Source of the DNA: CAZJAH01 sp964544155
Lineage (GTDB): Bacteria > Bacteroidota > Ignavibacteria > Kapaibacteriales > UBA2268
Direction: 5' to 3'
Length of the DNA stretch: 64,000 bases
Assembly (NCBI GenBank): GCA_964544155.1
Contig: CAZJAH010000004.1
Location: 62,001 to 126,000, forward strand
This document shows, piece after piece, positions 37,346-46,589 of the stretch; within the stretch, counting starts at the first letter, position 1, and every line of letters begins with the position of its first letter. The notes beneath the pieces are model-generated. The model was given only the letters and a program-made list of their open reading frames with translations. It was not told where the DNA came from and made no database searches. The position numbers were made by a program, and so were the translations under genes.

Positions 37346-40102
37346 ATGCGGTATGTTTTTGCTTTTATTTTAAGTTTTCTCATCTTTTCCGAGGGTTTTG
37401 CCCAGAATTACGCGCGTAACTGGTATTTTGGCAGACAAGCTGGAATTAGGTTTGAAAAAGATGGAGTCAGGCCGCAGATATTACTGGATAGCGAAATGCG
37501 TACAAGAGAAGGCTGCGCTTCGATTTCCGATAATAAGGGTAATCTTCTTTTTTATTCAAACGGTATAAACGTTTGGAATAAAAACCATGAAATTATGCCC
37601 AACGGCCACAATCTCTCAGGCCATCAATCAACCACTCAATCGGCGCTTATAATTCCCAAGCCTGAATACCCTGATATTTATCTTTTATTTACTCTTGCCA
37701 AAGAAGGCAGCGGCGGTCTTAGTTATTCAATTATTGATATGACATTGGAGGGCGGCCTGGGTGATATAATCGAAAAAGACATACCGCTCTTGAATCCTGC
37801 TACAGAGAAAATGGCGGCGATATTTCATACTAACGCGAAGGATGTCTGGCTGGCAGCGCACAAGTGGGATTCAGATGAATATTACATGTACAGGATAAAT
37901 TCAAATGGGATAGACGGCCCGGTGATTAACAAAATAGGCACAGAGCATAAAGGAATTTTCTGGAATGCCATCGGCCAGATGCAGTTTTCCCCCGACGGAA
38001 AAAAGCTTGCCTGTGTAATTGCCAATAGAGGCCTGGTAGAAGTTTTTAATTTTGATATTAACAGCGGCAAATTATCAGACAGTTTTTTCAGCATACAACT
38101 TCCCGATAACGAGATGGGATACGGCCTTGAGTTTTCTCCTTCGGGTAAATTCATTTATATATCGACAAATTCCAGTAAAACAGGAGAGAGTAATTCAGGA
38201 TATATTTATCAAATAGACCTGGAGGCAGGCGATGAGAAAGCTGTTGCTAATTCACTTATAAAAATCGGCATAACAAGCCCCCCTTCTCTTATGCAAATGG
38301 GGCCTGATAAAAAGATCTATACACCGGGAAATAATAGCCTTAGCGTAATAGAAAATCCTGAATTGCAGGGTGAAAACTGCGATTACCAAAGAAACAGGAT
38401 TAATCTTGGCGGAAGGGATCCGAGAGTAAGCATGCCCGCTTTTATCCAAAGCTATTACTATTATTATGATAATGAGCTAACGGTTTGCGAGGGAGACAGT
38501 ATTTTTATAGAAAGCGATTTTGTTTATGCTTATTTGAAAAGCAAAGAGTATTATTGGGACGGCCCCGCGGGATTTTTTTATGATAAAGACCTCCGCATAT
38601 CCAATATAAGAAAAGAACATTCGGGATTTTATCATTTCATAGTCAGATATAAGGATGGCAATCAGGATACTACCGGCCACATAGTTTACAGGGTAGCGGT
38701 AATATCATCGCCTAACTCTAATATCGAGGTCGCCTCAAACCCGAATTTCTGTTCCGGCAGGGACGTGGAATTGCAGGCTGAAGTAATTGACCCATATTTC
38801 AGGTACTATTGGTCAACAGGCATGGAAGGCCCTTACCTAACAGTTAATAAAAGCGGCGTCTATAAGCTGTACGTGGAGAACAATGCAGGGTGCATTGACA
38901 GTTCTGAGATAAACGTTCAGTTCGCAAAAGAGCCTGATTACAGGATATACGCTCCTAAGTATATTTGTAAAGGAAGTGAGGGTTACCTCACTACCGGAGA
39001 AGGCCTGACCCGGTATGAGTGGAGCAATGGCGAAACTACAAGGTCTATCAGGATTACCAAAGGAGGAAAATACTCTCTAACCAGCTATGATGCTTTTGGC
39101 TGTGAGTATTATTGGGAGCATACTGTAGAAGATTATGACGTTCACTTTGATGAAGTAAACGAAATTGATTTCGGCTCCGGCAGGCAGGGCAGGCCGGATA
39201 CAACATTGAAAATAATCAACAAACTCGATTCACCGCTTATATTCAACGCGAGCCTTGCAAACGGGGATATTTTTCACCTTGCCGAACCCGGCAGACAAGA
39301 GCTTAATCCCGGGCATAATATGAACCTGAATTTAAAGTTCAGGCCTAAAGATAATCTCTATTATACGGATACATTAATAATTGAAATGCTTGCGCCCTGT
39401 GAAGGGATTTACCGGATTCCTCTAAAAGGCAGTTTGAAACTCGACTTAATCCTTTGGATACCTTCAGAAAAAGGGAAAGTAGGCTCAGATTTAAAGCTAA
39501 AGCTTTTGGGACGCCTCAATACTGAGAGTGATATAACAACTTCCTCAGTTGTTGATATTAAAATAGCTGTTGATTTCAGAGCCTTTAAGCCTGAAGTTCA
39601 GTCCTCTTACAAGGACAGCCTTGTCATCATAAGTCTAAACGGCCCCGAACTGGAAATTGGCAAAACACCCGTTACTATTGGCGAAATTCAGGGAAGAGTG
39701 CTTATGGGAGTGAGGGATGATAACCCGGCGCTAATCTATCATTATGAATGGCATGACAACCTGGTTAATGTGACCAGCCAGGGCGGTATCCTTAGCGTTA
39801 ACGGAGTTTGTGTACTGCCGCTTAACAGGATTAAATCATTTGATCCACTGAGCCTTGATATACTGCCGAATCCGTCTCAAAATTCACCTCATATTAAAAT
39901 AGCAGGAACGCTCGAAGGTGCTATGAAGTTAGATATAATAGATTTGAACGGCAGGCTTGTCTATTCTGAAAATATTAATAAAAAAGAAAACGAAGTATTC
40001 AGCATTAAACCGGATATTAGAAAGCTCCCGGCAGGCCTGTATACAGTGAAGCTCACTGCGCCATTTGACATAATCGCAAAACGCCTTACAATAATAAAAT
40101 AA
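37346..40102 (+). CDS. Large exported surface protein with T9SS type A sorting domain
   Basis: A 918-residue protein with a signal peptide ending 'EGFAQ'. The N-terminal half begins 'NWYFGRQAGIRFEKDG' and 'EGCASISDNKGNLLFYSNGINVW', a well-known opening of Bacteroidota gliding/surface proteins with a WD40-like propeller (repeats such as 'MQFSPDGKKLACV' and 'LEFSPSGKFIYIS'). Several PKD/Ig-like domains follow (~370-600, with 'YYWSTGMEGPYLTVNKSGVYKLYVEN'-type cores summarised here as Ser-Gly/Tyr-rich strands). The last ~75 residues ('DILPNPSQNS...GLYTVKL...KRLTIIK') form a sorting domain. Function is inferred as surface adhesion or matrix; nothing enzymatic is evident. It is expressed from its own promoter and ends near a convergent terminator. 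Confidence 0.8.
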   Translation: MRYVFAFILSFLIFSEGFAQNYARNWYFGRQAGIRFEKDGVRPQILLDSEMRTREGCASISDNKGNLLFYSNGINVWNKNHEIMPNGHNLSGHQSTTQSALIIPKPEYPDIYLLFTLAKEGSGGLSYSIIDMTLEGGLGDIIEKDIPLLNPATEKMAAIFHTNAKDVWLAAHKWDSDEYYMYRINSNGIDGPVINKIGTEHKGIFWNAIGQMQFSPDGKKLACVIANRGLVEVFNFDINSGKLSDSFFSIQLPDNEMGYGLEFSPSGKFIYISTNSSKTGESNSGYIYQIDLEAGDEKAVANSLIKIGITSPPSLMQMGPDKKIYTPGNNSLSVIENPELQGENCDYQRNRINLGGRDPRVSMPAFIQSYYYYYDNELTVCEGDSIFIESDFVYAYLKSKEYYWDGPAGFFYDKDLRISNIRKEHSGFYHFIVRYKDGNQDTTGHIVYRVAVISSPNSNIEVASNPNFCSGRDVELQAEVIDPYFRYYWSTGMEGPYLTVNKSGVYKLYVENNAGCIDSSEINVQFAKEPDYRIYAPKYICKGSEGYLTTGEGLTRYEWSNGETTRSIRITKGGKYSLTSYDAFGCEYYWEHTVEDYDVHFDEVNEIDFGSGRQGRPDTTLKIINKLDSPLIFNASLANGDIFHLAEPGRQELNPGHNMNLNLKFRPKDNLYYTDTLIIEMLAPCEGIYRIPLKGSLKLDLILWIPSEKGKVGSDLKLKLLGRLNTESDITTSSVVDIKIAVDFRAFKPEVQSSYKDSLVIISLNGPELEIGKTPVTIGEIQGRVLMGVRDDNPALIYHYEWHDNLVNVTSQGGILSVNGVCVLPLNRIKSFDPLSLDILPNPSQNSPHIKIAGTLEGAMKLDIIDLNGRLVYSENINKKENEVFSIKPDIRKLPAGLYTVKLTAPFDIIAKRLTIIK

Positions 40103-40127
40103 AAAAAGCCGGTCAGATGAGCGGCTT
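40101..40127 (-). terminator. Terminator of the motB-fliW-csrA-regulator operon
   Basis: On minus, AAGCCG (40127-40122) pairs with CGGCTT (40111-40106) and is followed by a run of seven T. It lies ~20 bases past the regulator stop at 40149. On plus the hairpin lacks a T-run. Confidence 0.65.
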
Positions 40128-40148
40128 AAATAATCAAAACAGAAGAAA

Positions 40149-40766
40149 TTATTTACGGGTTTTTAAAAGAAGTTTTTTTATGGATTCAATGCTTCTTTTT
40201 TCGTCATCCTGGTAATGCTGCAGCAGTTTGTTTTTAGCGGCAGCCTGTTTGCTAGTTTCATCACCTTCATTCATTTCTTCGAATTCAGGTATTTTTTCAT
40301 GATCACCGGTTTCGTGCTTTGCCTTAGAAGCATCTTTACCGCTTGAAATAGGATGTTCAACGTATTCGCCGCGGGAAATTTTTTCAATTTTTTCCTTACC
40401 GAAAACATCCACAAGCTTATCAAAAACAGTCGCGCGTGTGAATGGTTTGGAAATAAAACCGGCTGTGCCGCTTTTTACAGCCAGGCCGAGATTTTCAACA
40501 TCAGATAGCGCCGACACCATGATAACGGGTATATCTCTTACATTTTTAATATGCTTGAGAATTTTAAGCGTCAGGTGACCGGTAAGCTCAGGCATTAAAA
40601 TATCCAGTATAATCAGATCAGGCTGGTGTTCGACAGCCAGGGAAATACCTTCAAATCCGTTTGAAGCGAGGAAAGTTTTATTGAATCCGTAACTCTGAAG
40701 AGTTTTGGATAATATCCTCTGCATCCAGATATCATCGTCGATAATTAAAACCGAGTATTCAGCCAT
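40149..40766 (-). CDS. Response regulator with charged C-terminal extension
   Basis: A 205-residue protein. The first ~125 residues form a receiver domain: acidic pocket 'LIIDDDIWM', phospho-acceptor Asp55 in 'LIILDILMPE', Lys in 'FISKPFTRA' (~107). The remaining ~80 residues are highly charged and low-complexity, ending in a predicted helix 'RSIESIKKLLLKTRK'; no DNA-binding or enzymatic output domain is present. It follows csrA by 14 bases, so it is probably co-expressed with the flagellar/CsrA genes and may act by protein contact, for example on the motor or on a kinase. No partner kinase is adjacent. Confidence 0.85.
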   Translation of the reverse strand: MAEYSVLIIDDDIWMQRILSKTLQSYGFNKTFLASNGFEGISLAVEHQPDLIILDILMPELTGHLTLKILKHIKNVRDIPVIMVSALSDVENLGLAVKSGTAGFISKPFTRATVFDKLVDVFGKEKIEKISRGEYVEHPISSGKDASKAKHETGDHEKIPEFEEMNEGDETSKQAAAKNKLLQHYQDDEKRSIESIKKLLLKTRK

Positions 40767-40780
40767 TTTATACCATATAT

Positions 40781-41080
40781 TTATTGTTGATCTTTATCTT
40801 TTGCGGTAAAGCTGACTTCCGGCGCTTCAATAGCCTGTCTGGATTTACCATATTTAAGTTTTTTCTGCAATATAGCGCTTTTTAAGGCATTTATTTCAGT
40901 TCTGGCAGCCTGCCTGTTCATTTCAATAATTTTATCGTGTACTTCTTTGCGGTGTACGGGAACTGATTTTGGTGCTTCGATACCCAGCCTGACTACGCCG
41001 CGATCGAAGCTAAGTACAGTGATCTGTACCTGCGATCCAATAGTAACTACCTCACCTATCTTCCTTGATAATACCAGCAT
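40781..41080 (-). CDS. csrA: Carbon storage regulator CsrA with extended C-terminus
   Basis: A 99-residue RNA-binding translational regulator. The canonical core 'MLVLSRKIGEVVTIG...VQITVLSF...VRLGIEAPKSVPVHRKEV' binds GGA motifs in mRNA leaders. CsrA is usually ~60-75 residues; here ~35 extra residues, basic then acidic, follow and are unlike the E. coli protein. Adjacent fliW encodes its protein antagonist, so the FliW-CsrA-flagellin switch that controls flagellin translation is expected here, although no flagellin gene is in the window. AAGGAT upstream supports the start. Confidence 0.95.
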   Translation of the reverse strand: MLVLSRKIGEVVTIGSQVQITVLSFDRGVVRLGIEAPKSVPVHRKEVHDKIIEMNRQAARTEINALKSAILQKKLKYGKSRQAIEAPEVSFTAKDKDQQ

Positions 41081-41101
41081 AAGTTAATCCTTAAATTTAT
41101 T

Positions 41102-41533
41102 TTATTTTTCCTTCTCGGGAAAAACATGGTTAGTTGAATACTTATCAGACGGCAAAATCACCTGTTTTCCGGCTTGATCCTCTACATTGAGGATTATGGG
41201 AGCCTTCATATTTGCTGTCATCCTTCCTTTTTCATCTTCGAGTGTAACAACCACAAATATCACCTCTTTTTCCATATTGAACAGTCGTCCCGGATTATAA
41301 GTCAGGTCTATATGCCAGGGGCTGAGCAGAGGGAAACCTATTTCGGGTTCCTCTAAGTTGATAAGCCATTTAAAAGGTACGGTTTCTTCTTCGCTGATTA
41401 AAACAAATTCCCTTAAATTTTCAAAGCCAAGCAGGCCTTCGGGAAAATTAAAAATATATTGCGATTCTACGTCGATCTCGCCGAAGTGTAATGTTTTGAT
41501 CTTCCTGATCTTATTATCAATATTCCTGTTCAT
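41102..41533 (-). CDS. fliW: Flagellar assembly factor FliW
   Basis: A 143-residue protein with the family pattern 'GEIDVESQYIFNFPEGLLGFENLREFVLI' (given in part), then 'FKWLINLEEPEIGFPLLSPW' and 'VIFVVVTLED', 'TANMKAPIILN'. FliW binds CsrA or flagellin and releases CsrA inhibition when flagellin is being secreted. The csrA gene begins 21 bases downstream, the arrangement commonly seen for this pair. Confidence 0.94.
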   Translation of the reverse strand: MNRNIDNKIRKIKTLHFGEIDVESQYIFNFPEGLLGFENLREFVLISEEETVPFKWLINLEEPEIGFPLLSPWHIDLTYNPGRLFNMEKEVIFVVVTLEDEKGRMTANMKAPIILNVEDQAGKQVILPSDKYSTNHVFPEKEK

Positions 41534-41612
41534 CTTGAATCCTGTATGTGATTATTTTTTTGGTCTTTTCAATATTTTTACAAAAAAATCTACCAATTAA
41601 TATAATAAAAAA

Positions 41613-42380
41613 TTATCGGACATTTGTATCTAAATCTGTATAGCCTTTTTTTGATGGGCCGTTAGCCGCTGCTTCGGAAATTGTTATCTCAACGCGTCGG
41701 TTTTTTGCCCGGCCTTCACCTGTGCTATTAGACGCGATGGGCTTTTGCGATCCGAATCCGCGGAAGCTCATATTGCTTTCATCTACTCCGCGCTGTTTGA
41801 GTTCGTAAAGAACGTTTATTGCCCTTGCCCCGGACAGATGCCAGTTCGATTCATACTGAAAACTGCTGATAGGCCTGTTGTCAGTATGCCCGTCAATAAC
41901 TATCTGATTTGGTATTCCCCGCAAAACTCCTGCCAAACTGTCGAGAGCTTCTTCACCTTCGGGCAATACTGCTGCTCTGGCTGAATTAAACAGAAGCTTT
42001 TCAGGCAATGTAAGTACAAGCCCGCTGCCTGTTCGCTGAATTCCTATCAGCTCCTGATCCACATAAGCCTTCAAAGCTTCTAAAGCTTCCGCGCGGATAT
42101 CGCTCAGTTCTTTTGTCGCGCCGGGAGGAAGGATCGGCTCGGGGACTCCGCTTCTTCTGCCTTCGAGTATGCCGTCGCCGCCCTCAAGTACGTTTCCCGA
42201 GCTGAAGTATTCCGAAAGCGCTGCCCGGAAGGTTTTGAATTTTTCCTGATCGACTTGTGAAGTCGCGTACAGAATTACGAATAAACCCAACAGCAGGGTT
42301 ATGAGGTCGGCATAGGTTATCAGATACCTGTCTGCCGACCCGCTTGTCTTATTTAAGTTTTTATTTCTGTCTCTTATCAA
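41613..42380 (-). CDS. motB: Flagellar stator protein MotB (OmpA C-terminal domain)
   Basis: A 255-residue protein with one N-terminal membrane helix, 'YLITYADLITLLLGLFVILYA', with the proton-carrying Asp in 'TYADLI' (~26), then a linker (~70-120) and an OmpA/MotB peptidoglycan-binding domain ('IDGHTDNRPI', 'LSGARAINVLYEL', 'AKNRRVEI'). MotA is not adjacent in the window. The start is TTG at 42380. Upstream in frame, an ATT at 42404 would add 'AKKKNEK', a typical MotB N-terminus, but no ATG/GTG is available. So either TTG or the very rare ATT start is used. Confidence 0.85.
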   Translation of the reverse strand: MIRDRNKNLNKTSGSADRYLITYADLITLLLGLFVILYATSQVDQEKFKTFRAALSEYFSSGNVLEGGDGILEGRRSGVPEPILPPGATKELSDIRAEALEALKAYVDQELIGIQRTGSGLVLTLPEKLLFNSARAAVLPEGEEALDSLAGVLRGIPNQIVIDGHTDNRPISSFQYESNWHLSGARAINVLYELKQRGVDESNMSFRGFGSQKPIASNSTGEGRAKNRRVEITISEAAANGPSKKGYTDLDTNVR

Positions 42381-42423
42381 TTTTTCGTTTTTCTTTTTTG
42401 CAATGCTCTAATTATCGGCTGAC

Positions 42424-45400
42424 TTATTTCAAAATTAATATCCTTTTCGAATTGATAAGACTCCTGCCTTCATAAACATTCAGATAATAATGCCCTGAAG
42501 GAAGTGCGCCGGTATCAAAACTGATAAGGGTTTCCCCGGAGAAATTCTTGTCACCGATCAATGCGGCTTTTCTTCCATAAAGATCATAAAGTTCAATCCT
42601 TATATGCTTCAATTTATCAGTAATGAAAGAGATATTAATCATTCCCGAGGCCGGATTAGGATAGGCCTCAAGCCCAATACTGTTTTGTATCGCAATATCT
42701 GGTTCTTCTATGCTAAGTGTGGTTTCAAAGCCGGCTATTTTGTACAGGCCGCCGCCAAAATCGCTTATCCAGAAATTTTTGTCAGAAGGGTCATATTGTA
42801 TTCCCCTAGCGTTAATTATACCATTTAGATTTTCCAGATTGATACGCTCAAGTTCTTTCGCGGGATCGTTTTTATCCATTTTAATAATATAGGCGTTGGA
42901 TAGCACATTGCCCGGGAATTCAGTGCATACCTGATAAATATATCGCTCGCCGTCATAGCATAATCCTCTGGGGCCTAAATTTGCCTGGCAGGGATTTTTC
43001 ACCTTTCTTATAACCGATCCGTTATCTGGATTAACATAGTATAACTCTCTGGCACCATCTCTTTCACCAAGAACAAGTGAGCCGTCAACTAACGCTACCC
43101 CTATGGGATATTTGCCTGCCGGGCTTGTGAACTCATCGAGCACATTGCCGTTCGCATCCACTTTTAACAGTATTCCGTCAGAGGAAGGATTTGTGCTGTT
43201 TAGCTGATGTATGTAGAATATCCCATTTTCATTGTCTATGGCCAGATCGGTTAAGAGGCTGTCAACGGGCAGATCAATCTGTTTAACAATACTAAAATCA
43301 TTGGGGTGTATTTTGATCAGCTTATTATTGCGGAAGTTTGTAGTCCATATAAATCCCTCACTGTCTAATGTAATTCCATATGGCACATGCGATACATTCG
43401 ATGTTTGCAATAAGGAGCCTTTTTTTCTTTGCTGAATAGTGAAAGTGTTAGTTATCAAAGTAGTGTTTTCATCATTTACTTTTATTCTGGCGAGATGAGT
43501 ATTAACATTAGCTATTTCCCAATTCAGCCGGCTGCCCTCGGCGCTTTCATTTATCATCTGCCAGGTTTGGCCGTCATCGAAGCTTATTTCGACTTTAACG
43601 GGGCCATTAAAACCATACCATGAAATTAACTGTTCTAACCCTCCGACAAGTATCTCGCCGCCGGCGGGATTGGTGATCTCCGGGCTGATAACAGTTTCTG
43701 AAGGAATTTCCACTTCCCAGATTGACCGCCCGTGTGTAGCCGCTCTGAGAGTTAGCTGAGGCAGTATAACTCTATCGAGATGAAACTCAAGGTCTACAAC
43801 AGGGCTTCGAGTGAGATTTTTGCCATAGGGGAACCATGTACCACCATCATCATAGCTCGCGTAAACTCCAATATCGGTTGCCACAAAAAGTGTGTGAGGG
43901 TCATCAGGGTGTATAACAATATCATTACAGGGCACATCGGGAAGATTAGAACTAATGTTGACCCAGCTCGATCCTGCATCAGTTGTTTTAAATACGTGCG
44001 GTGTGCCGTATCCCGAAAATGTGATATATGCTGTTTTAAATTCAAAGTGCGAAGCTGTTATTGAACTTACATACCTATTGACAAGGCCGTTGGTATGGAC
44101 TTCTTCCATATCAACATTTTCTCCGGTAAAAGTATATACTTCGCCCGTAGCCGTACCGGCATAAACAAGAAATTCTTCACCGTGCGCGGCATCAATAGAT
44201 GTATAATAATCTTCAACAGGCTTTTCGGAGAATTTATACCATTCGTCGCCGAAATCAAAAGATATATAAAAATGCTTCCTGCCGTGATAAACAAATCCCT
44301 CATTATTTGGATCGGCCGCCAGAGGGGCGTGCCAGGAGGCGCCCTCAGTAGGATTTATTCCGGACATATTTATATTCATGGTATTTTGGCCCAGATCGAG
44401 TTTCCAGATTCTGCCATTAGGGAATTCTCCCAGTATGATATCCGGATTTTGCTGATTTACAAGTACACTGAATCCGTCACCCCCTACATATATCCCCCAG
44501 TTATTTGTAAAATTCCCCAGTGTGCCGTTATCCTGAGTTCCTCCGTAATTCTGGCTTTGTTTGGAATTATCAATAGCAAAGGCGTAAAACTGCGTAATCG
44601 AAAGCCCTTCATTAATATCCTCGAAATGGCTGCCCATGTTGGTACTGCGGTACATCCCGCCGTCATTTCCTATATACAGCTCATTTGGATTCATGGGATT
44701 AAACGCGCCGTGGTGCTGATCTACATGTACGTGCCCGCCGCCATATCCGTTAGTGATATTATTCCAGGTTAAGCCTCCGTTCGTTGTTCTCCAAAGGTCG
44801 ATACCTCCGGCAAAGCATATTTCCTGATTTGTAGGATGCGGCAGAATATAATTATCATAAAATCCCTGGGCGTTAGGCCCGAAAATATCTATGTTCGGAG
44901 CTTTAGTTTCAAACCATCTTCCCGCGTGGTCATTCGAGCGGTATATAGCACCGTCTCTATTGTCTCCTCTTTCCATAAGTGCGTAAAGTACCTCCGGATT
45001 CGATTTCGAAAACTGTACGGATACCCGCCTGATTGATTCCCAGCCAAGCCCGTTATTTTTTTCTTCCCAAGAATTTCCGCCGTCAGTACTCAGTAAAACT
45101 CCCAAACCGGAGACGCCGATGATGATCTCATTTTGCAGGTGCGGATGCAATGAAAGGTCAGTTACAAAGCCGTCATACATTTTAATCCAGCTGCCTCCGG
45201 CATTAGTTGATTTATAAACGCCGCCATTACGCTTGCCCGCGCCTGCTATGACAAGATCGGAATTTAGCGGATGAACGTATATCTTAGAAAATGCACCCAC
45301 ATGTGATAATCCGGCCAAGAACCAGCTTTCGCCCGCGTCAGTAGATTTATATACACCTGAACCAAGATAGGCGTCCACATTATTGCTGGCCTCGCCTGTA

Positions 45401-45879
45401 GCGGCGTAAAGTATGTCGGGATTAGCTGGGTCTATGGCAATCGATCCGAAAGCTATAGAATTTTCATTATCAAATATGGGCCTCCATGACTGTCCTCTGT
45501 CTGTGGTTTTCCAGATGCCTCCGGCAGCAGCTCCGATATAAACAGTTCCTTCAATCGTTGGATGATGTGCTACAGATTTTACCCTGCCGCCTATATCAAA
45601 GGGGCCTATGTTCTTCCATTCCGGCTGCGCGGCCTGCAAATAAGCCGAAGAATACTTGTATTTGTAAACTAATTTGTCTTCCTGTTCAATGGCGTTTAGT
45701 CTTTGTTCCTGGCTTATCCGGTTAAAGGGATAGGCCCTTTGGCCGATGAAATCCAAGGCTCTCATGAGAGGCTTAGGATGTTCATACTTGGATTTGTCTT
45801 CCTTAAGCTCTTCGGATTGCTGTCCGAAAGCGCTATAGGAGGATAGCAGCAATAGAATAATTAAATAGATTTTCCCCAT
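42424..45879 (-). CDS. Very large exported Asp-box (sortilin-like) propeller protein with T9SS sorting domain
   Basis: An 1151-residue exported protein. Signal peptide ends 'YSAFGQ'. Residues ~85-720 contain many Asp-box motifs (TTDRGQSW, STDAGESW, STNAGGSW, STDGGNSW, TTNGGLTW, TTDAGSSW), typical of VPS10/sortilin-like or xyloglucanase-type double propellers. An Ig-like domain (~725-820, 'PEITNPAGGEILVGG') leads to a second smaller NHL/SMP-30-like propeller (~825-1050), then a type A sorting domain ('LEAYPNPASG...GHYYLNVYEG...KRILILK'). No catalytic residues are assigned; binding or glycan-processing roles are both possible. It lies just upstream of motB by 43 bases in the same direction. Confidence 0.82.
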   Translation of the reverse strand: MGKIYLIILLLLSSYSAFGQQSEELKEDKSKYEHPKPLMRALDFIGQRAYPFNRISQEQRLNAIEQEDKLVYKYKYSSAYLQAAQPEWKNIGPFDIGGRVKSVAHHPTIEGTVYIGAAAGGIWKTTDRGQSWRPIFDNENSIAFGSIAIDPANPDILYAATGEASNNVDAYLGSGVYKSTDAGESWFLAGLSHVGAFSKIYVHPLNSDLVIAGAGKRNGGVYKSTNAGGSWIKMYDGFVTDLSLHPHLQNEIIIGVSGLGVLLSTDGGNSWEEKNNGLGWESIRRVSVQFSKSNPEVLYALMERGDNRDGAIYRSNDHAGRWFETKAPNIDIFGPNAQGFYDNYILPHPTNQEICFAGGIDLWRTTNGGLTWNNITNGYGGGHVHVDQHHGAFNPMNPNELYIGNDGGMYRSTNMGSHFEDINEGLSITQFYAFAIDNSKQSQNYGGTQDNGTLGNFTNNWGIYVGGDGFSVLVNQQNPDIILGEFPNGRIWKLDLGQNTMNINMSGINPTEGASWHAPLAADPNNEGFVYHGRKHFYISFDFGDEWYKFSEKPVEDYYTSIDAAHGEEFLVYAGTATGEVYTFTGENVDMEEVHTNGLVNRYVSSITASHFEFKTAYITFSGYGTPHVFKTTDAGSSWVNISSNLPDVPCNDIVIHPDDPHTLFVATDIGVYASYDDGGTWFPYGKNLTRSPVVDLEFHLDRVILPQLTLRAATHGRSIWEVEIPSETVISPEITNPAGGEILVGGLEQLISWYGFNGPVKVEISFDDGQTWQMINESAEGSRLNWEIANVNTHLARIKVNDENTTLITNTFTIQQRKKGSLLQTSNVSHVPYGITLDSEGFIWTTNFRNNKLIKIHPNDFSIVKQIDLPVDSLLTDLAIDNENGIFYIHQLNSTNPSSDGILLKVDANGNVLDEFTSPAGKYPIGVALVDGSLVLGERDGARELYYVNPDNGSVIRKVKNPCQANLGPRGLCYDGERYIYQVCTEFPGNVLSNAYIIKMDKNDPAKELERINLENLNGIINARGIQYDPSDKNFWISDFGGGLYKIAGFETTLSIEEPDIAIQNSIGLEAYPNPASGMINISFITDKLKHIRIELYDLYGRKAALIGDKNFSGETLISFDTGALPSGHYYLNVYEGRSLINSKRILILK

Positions 45880-45998
45880 TTTAAGTCTCCATCAATAAAA
45901 ATATATCAATCCACATTATAATATTATTTATAATGAAATAAATTATTGGGATAAAAACAAGAAGTATTTTATTACTGGCATAAAATAGAGAGATTATC

Positions 45999-46535
45999 TC
46001 AATCCAATAAACTATAAACTGGCCCTTTTGATGTGTTCACGCTTTTTATGAGTGATATCCGGAATCGCGGCATCATACCGAAGTCGTGATCCTTGTAAGC
46101 TCCGGCTGCTTTTTTGAATTCTTTAGCGGAATATTCTTTTATTCTGACTAATGTGAGGTGGGGAGTAAAATCGCGTTTGTCTTTCTCAAAGCCGAATTTA
46201 TAAAGTTTTTCATCGATACCGGCATGGAGCTTTTTAACTAGGTTATCTTCAGAATAAACTCCGGCGAACATTACTTTAGGGCGGCTTAGCGACGGAAACG
46301 CTGAAATACCCCTGAATTGCAGGAAAGCATTGTATTCAGTAAGCAGGGGAGATAAGTCGTCTTTTATTTCAGAAGCTTTATCTTCATTCACTTCCCCCAG
46401 GAATTTATAAGTGAAATGCAGGTTCTCTAATTCTACCCATTTTCCTCTTAGTGATTCACTGAAATTATCCTTCAGCTCGGGATATATAATCTCGAATAAG
46501 GAGCTGTCCGCGAATGTGCCAATGAATAATCTCAT
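45999..46535 (-). CDS. thpR: RNA 2',3'-cyclic phosphodiesterase (2H family, LigT-like)
   Basis: A 178-residue enzyme of the 2H phosphoesterase superfamily. Both signature HxT/S motifs are present: 'HFTYKFLGEV' (~40) and 'HLTLVRI' (~127), ~85 residues apart as expected. ThpR opens 2',3'-cyclic phosphates at RNA ends. It is the last gene of a run from the nucleotidyltransferase, metK and ahcY, 54 bases after ahcY; a functional link to that pathway is not evident. Confidence 0.85.
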   Translation of the reverse strand: MRLFIGTFADSSLFEIIYPELKDNFSESLRGKWVELENLHFTYKFLGEVNEDKASEIKDDLSPLLTEYNAFLQFRGISAFPSLSRPKVMFAGVYSEDNLVKKLHAGIDEKLYKFGFEKDKRDFTPHLTLVRIKEYSAKEFKKAAGAYKDHDFGMMPRFRISLIKSVNTSKGPVYSLLD

Positions 46536-46589
46536 ATCACTAAATGAAAAAACAGGCCCCGGTTTTGGGCCGGGGCTTTATGCCAAAAA

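Noticed and set aside
44095..44772. 225-codon plus-strand ORF opposite the 42424 gene
   Set aside because: It mirrors repeated Asp-box codons of the minus-strand protein and has no independent support.
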